From Chloroflexota bacterium (GTDB lineage Bacteria > Chloroflexota > Anaerolineae > Anaerolineales > Villigracilaceae), in assembly GCA_016191985.1 (NCBI GenBank), contig JACPVB010000095.1, positions 1 to 9,687 of the forward strand: a stretch of 9,687 bases of DNA, given 5' to 3'. The notes under the pieces were generated by a model. The model worked only from the letters and a program-made list of their open reading frames with translations, did not search any database and was not told where the DNA came from. Made by a program: the position numbers and the translations under genes. Below, in pieces: positions 7,400-9,687 of this stretch. Each line of letters opens with the position of its first letter. The first letter of the stretch is position 1.

Positions 7400-8833
7400 T
7401 TAAACAAATTTGATTCTCCTTGCTGCAAATGCGACCATTCTAAATAATAAAATTCCGTGTTTCCAGCGGGAGATATTGGTGGTGCCGTAGGTGCGCTCGC
7501 GGTAGCGGATGGGGAGGTCTACGATCTTGCGGTTGAGTTTGGCGGCGCCGAAGATGAGGTCGAAATCGCCGAAGGGATCGAAATCTCCAAAATAGGAGCG
7601 GTTGGCGGCAATCTGTTCGTAATCTTTTTTCCACATGACTTTTGTGCCGCACAGTGTATCTTTGATGGGCTGGCCGAGCATCCACGAGAAGGCCATGCTG
7701 AAAAATTTATTGCCGATGAAGTTGAGCGTGCGCATGGCTTCCTTCTCCATCGGGTAGACGAGGCGCACGCCGTTGATAAATTCACCTTTGCCGGTCGCAA
7801 TCGCTTCGTAGAATCGCGGCAAATCCTCAGGTGGGACGGTGAGGTCTGCATCCAAAATCATGAGGATGTCGCCGGAGGCTTTCTCGAAGCCGAGTCGAAT
7901 TGCGTCCGCTTTGCCAATGCCCGGTTGACGGAAGAGCAGGCTCGAGGTCGCAGGGTGAAGCGGAATTTCATCCTGAATGGTCTCGTAGGTGTTGTCGCGG
8001 GAATGTCCCTCGACGAAGATCAGCTCGGTCTTTGATCCCATCTTTGGCAAACGCTCGAAAATATTTTTAATGTTGCCTGCCTCGTTGCGCGCGGCGACGA
8101 CGACGGAGACGCTCGGCTCTTTTACGGGCTGGGGCATGGGACGCGCGATCACAAAATTGGACAGTGCGAAATCGCGGAAGGGCCACAGTTTGACGAGGAA
8201 ACGGTCCGCGAAGCCGCCGAGGGGCAGGGGCCATAAAACCTCGGCAGAGCTGCGGATGCTTTCAAAGCCCGCGAGGCGCAACATGTTGTCTACGTCTTCG
8301 GGGGTGAGCCAGTTTTGGCTGAGCATAGGCGCGGCGAGGTTCAGGCTTTGCGCGATGGTGAGCGGAAGTTGCCAGACGTTGCTGTAGAAATTAAGGATGA
8401 GACGGGTATGCGGCGCGCAGAATTTTTTGACCTGCTCGAGCGCGCGTTGGACATCCCACAGGTCGTTGATGGTGTCTGAAAAAATGATGACATCGAATGT
8501 GCCTGCGAGGCTGGAGAGGTCATGCGCGTCGAGTTGATGATATTCGATCTCGGGGTGACGTTGCCTGGCGCGGGTGATTATCTCGGGGGAGAAATCCACG
8601 CCAACGCCGTGGGATGGTTGTAGTTCGGAAATTAAACATCCCATGCCGCAGCCGATTTCAAGGATGCGCTGATTCGGGCTGACAAGGAATCTATAAATCT
8701 CATTGATGCGGCGGTGATACCAGGTTCCCATCCCACGCCAGTGATCGCGCTTTCTGGCGACCTGGTCCCAGTGGGTGATGCGGGTGTGTTGATATTCTAC
8801 GCCTGCTTCGTCAAATGGTGGAGTACTATTCAT
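7400..8833 (-). CDS. Fusion protein: N-terminal SAM methyltransferase and C-terminal GT2 glycosyltransferase
   Basis: A 477-residue protein with two complete catalytic domains. Residues 1-230 form a class I methyltransferase: RILEIGCGMG (56-65, motif I), GVGVDFSPE (76-84), HQLDAHDL (99-106) and a post-I segment FDVIIFSDTINDLWDV (113-128). A Pro-rich linker (231-240) leads to a GT2 domain of the polyprenyl-phosphate mannose synthase type: VSVVVAARNE (242-251), EGHSRDNT (275-282), GKADAIRLGFEKASGD (307-322), the metal-binding DAD (328-330), KDTLCGTKVM (391-400) and RERTYGTTNISRW (445-457). No membrane helices follow the GT2 domain, so it should be cytoplasmic or membrane-peripheral. Making a lipid-phosphate sugar for the GT39-like enzyme of this locus is an inference. 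The ATG lacks a strong Shine-Dalgarno sequence. Its sequence is visibly GC-richer than the first genes of the window. Confidence 0.88.
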   Translation of the reverse strand: MNSTPPFDEAGVEYQHTRITHWDQVARKRDHWRGMGTWYHRRINEIYRFLVSPNQRILEIGCGMGCLISELQPSHGVGVDFSPEIITRARQRHPEIEYHQLDAHDLSSLAGTFDVIIFSDTINDLWDVQRALEQVKKFCAPHTRLILNFYSNVWQLPLTIAQSLNLAAPMLSQNWLTPEDVDNMLRLAGFESIRSSAEVLWPLPLGGFADRFLVKLWPFRDFALSNFVIARPMPQPVKEPSVSVVVAARNEAGNIKNIFERLPKMGSKTELIFVEGHSRDNTYETIQDEIPLHPATSSLLFRQPGIGKADAIRLGFEKASGDILMILDADLTVPPEDLPRFYEAIATGKGEFINGVRLVYPMEKEAMRTLNFIGNKFFSMAFSWMLGQPIKDTLCGTKVMWKKDYEQIAANRSYFGDFDPFGDFDLIFGAAKLNRKIVDLPIRYRERTYGTTNISRWKHGILLFRMVAFAARRIKFV

Positions 8834-8876
8834 GGCGGGGTGATTTTACCTGAATATTTTCTTGAAAAAGTGGAAC

Positions 8877-8905
8877 TTGCGTGAACACGAATGCGTCCAT
8901 ATAAT
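8877..8905 (+). promoter_or_regulatory. Sigma70-like promoter for the exported-protein gene
   Basis: TTGCGT at 8877-8882 (-35) and a perfect TATAAT at 8900-8905 (-10) are separated by 17 bases. Transcription would start near 8912, leaving a leader of about 39 bases before the ATG at 8951. The site lies in the 117-bp divergent gap with the fusion gene. It also argues against the in-frame ATG at 8891, which would lie upstream of the -10 box. Confidence 0.6.
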
Positions 8906-8942
8906 AAATTGCGTAGTGTGGAGCCGAAAAGGAGTGAAAGGC

Positions 8943-8946
8943 AGGA
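8943..8946 (+). promoter_or_regulatory. Ribosome binding site deciding the ATG at 8951
   Basis: AGGA lies 4 bases before ATG 8951, with a second purine-rich AAAGGAG at 8928-8934 further upstream. The start at 8951 also places a clean signal sequence at the very N terminus, which the longer frame from 8891 would bury behind 20 charged residues. Confidence 0.55.
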
Positions 8947-8950
8947 AAAC

Positions 8951-9583
8951 ATGAAATTCATCAACAAAATATCCATCTTTGTTTTTTTAGCAATTGTGCT
9001 CATGCCATCATGTGTTGGAGCGCAATTTACGCCGAAAACCGCTCCTACCATTGCCATGGAAACGGCTCTGGTGGAGGTGAGGACTGCTCTTGTCGAGACG
9101 CAAACGGCACAACCAACACCTACCTTTCCCCCAACGTTCATAGTAGAAGGTACATATACGGTCACTCCTATTCCTGGGCTTTCCATCCCAATTACTCCTC
9201 AACCTGACCGTCAACTCTACACTGATCCTGATGGTTGGTATACAGTCAGCTTCCCTGCTGATTGGCAGCCAGTAGACAACAAGCCTAATCACTTTGCAGG
9301 AAATGACCGCTTTTTCGAGACGGGTTATTTACCGGGAATGGGATATGTGTCACGAGCAACAACCGCCTGTCTCTGGTTTGCAAATGTTGAGGCGGATGCA
9401 AAAGATAGCGAGATTAACTGGATGTCTCGGGACTCTGAAAAATGTTCAGTAGAATCAAAGATAAATGGTCAATCTGTTCGTTATTCAATAATGGAAAACC
9501 CCGGAGCTGACCCCGCGCACCGCTTTGTTTATTTAAAACATGGCTACCCTAGCAGTTTGTCGGAGAAGAAACTGGTAGACTAG
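8951..9583 (+). CDS. Exported protein of unknown function, 3' end apparently replaced by IS sequence
   Basis: From ATG 8951 the frame gives 210 residues. Residues 1-20 are a signal sequence (basic MKFINK, then a hydrophobic core). Cys21 follows MPS, an imperfect lipobox; VGA at 22-24 offers a signal peptidase I site instead. A T/P-rich linker follows (about 26-85) with an imperfect 7-residue tandem repeat, TALVEVR then TALVETQ (38-51), and PTPTFPPT. A globular part begins at DPDGWYTVSFPADW (92-105), reminiscent of PsbP/DUF1795-like domains of exported proteins, and contains Cys140 and Cys165. The last natural residue seems to be about Pro200: from about 9550 the DNA looks like an IS end, and the final ten residues to TAG 9581-9583 are then encoded by the IS. 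The original protein was probably longer. Function is unknown; a role in the glycan locus is not implied. Confidence 0.7.
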   Translation: MKFINKISIFVFLAIVLMPSCVGAQFTPKTAPTIAMETALVEVRTALVETQTAQPTPTFPPTFIVEGTYTVTPIPGLSIPITPQPDRQLYTDPDGWYTVSFPADWQPVDNKPNHFAGNDRFFETGYLPGMGYVSRATTACLWFANVEADAKDSEINWMSRDSEKCSVESKINGQSVRYSIMENPGADPAHRFVYLKHGYPSSLSEKKLVD

Positions 9584-9687
9584 AAGAATGAGCCGAAAAT
9601 TTAGGACACCGGATTACGAAGCCACGCTGAGAACACCGATTCTGCTGGGAGAGGCACTACCGGCGGATCATCTGGCGCGTTTTGTAG
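9549..9687 (+). mobile_element. Left end of an insertion sequence, IS1182-like, continuing beyond the window
   Basis: The element is recognised from the transposase N terminus at 9588. The outer end is placed near CTAGCAGTTTGTCGG (9549-9563), which resembles terminal repeats of IS1182-type elements as I remember them. The exact boundary cannot be fixed without the right end. CAGTTT (9553-9558) and AAACTG (9569-9574) form a subterminal hairpin. CTAG at 9549-9552 could be the target duplication or part of the terminus. The insertion falls inside the exported-protein gene. Confidence 0.6.
9588..9687 (+). CDS. IS1182-like transposase, N-terminal fragment
   Basis: From ATG 9588 the frame stays open to the window edge (33 codons). 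It reads MSRKFRTPDYEAT and then LLGEALPADHLARFV, the N-terminal pattern of IS1182/IS5-related DDE transposases, where 'LG..LP.DHLARFV' is highly typical. The catalytic DDE residues lie beyond the window. The ATG comes 5 bases after the stop of the interrupted gene and has only a weak purine-rich stretch (AGAAGA) before it, as is common for poorly translated transposases. Family level is fairly secure from this short stretch; the exact IS cannot be named. Confidence 0.72.
   Translation, partial: MSRKFRTPDYEATLRTPILLGEALPADHLARFV

Noticed and set aside
7457..8035. Open plus-strand frame of 192 codons opposite the fusion gene
   Set aside because: The minus strand encodes clear GT2 motifs throughout this region; the plus frame has no family signature.
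8843..8871. Possible minus-strand promoter for the fusion gene, with TAAAAT at 8843-8848
   Set aside because: The -35 region is poor and the start point would fall only a few bases before the ATG; too weak to list.
8891..8950. Upstream ATG at 8891 as start of the exported-protein gene
   Set aside because: The -10 box at 8900-8905 lies downstream of it, no ribosome binding site precedes it, and it would bury the signal sequence.
8830..9186. Minus-strand frame overlapping the divergent gap
   Set aside because: It is antisense to the exported-protein gene and its promoter, and overlaps the start of the fusion gene.

Overview
The window is a stretch of bacterial surface-polysaccharide or glycoconjugate biosynthesis genes, with an insertion sequence entering at the right edge. 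The protein style suggests an uncultured or lightly studied member of Chloroflexota, probably class Anaerolineae. The clues are a T/P-rich exported protein with a 'TALVE' and 'PTPTFPPT' type linker, a methyltransferase-GT2 fusion, and an intergenic palindrome of the 'TGTCA..CTGAG..GAAG' type. No 16S gene or other marker is present, so this is an inference.

Layout: positions 1-6529 hold five tightly packed plus-strand genes that look like one operon. They are the 3' part of an N-acetyl sugar amidotransferase (WbpG/PseA-like), a GT4 glycosyltransferase, a large multi-spanning GT-C-like membrane protein, a SAM methyltransferase and a GT39-like membrane glycosyltransferase. Gaps are 6 bp, a 4-bp ATGA overlap, 9 bp and 14 bp. 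A GC-rich hairpin lies in the 73-bp convergent gap. Two minus-strand genes follow: a methyltransferase (6603-7247) and, upstream of it, a methyltransferase-GT2 fusion (7400-8833). The 152 bp between them hold two palindromes, one of them a 75-bp imperfect inverted repeat that looks like a dispersed element.

A divergent plus-strand gene (8951-9583) has a visible sigma70-like promoter and encodes an exported protein. Its 3' end appears to be cut off near 9550 by the left end of an IS, whose transposase (IS1182-like N terminus) begins at 9588 and leaves the window.

Inferred joint role: the amidotransferase adds an amidino-type group to an N-acetylated sugar, and the cytoplasmic GT4 enzyme extends a lipid-linked glycan. 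The GT2 domain (polyprenyl-phosphate sugar synthase-like) could make lipid-phosphate sugars that the two GT-C type membrane enzymes use on the outer face of the membrane. Three methyltransferase domains could decorate or cap the glycan. Nothing in the window fixes the actual sugar structure. No tRNA, rRNA or CRISPR array was seen, and there is no gene-free stretch longer than about 150 bases.
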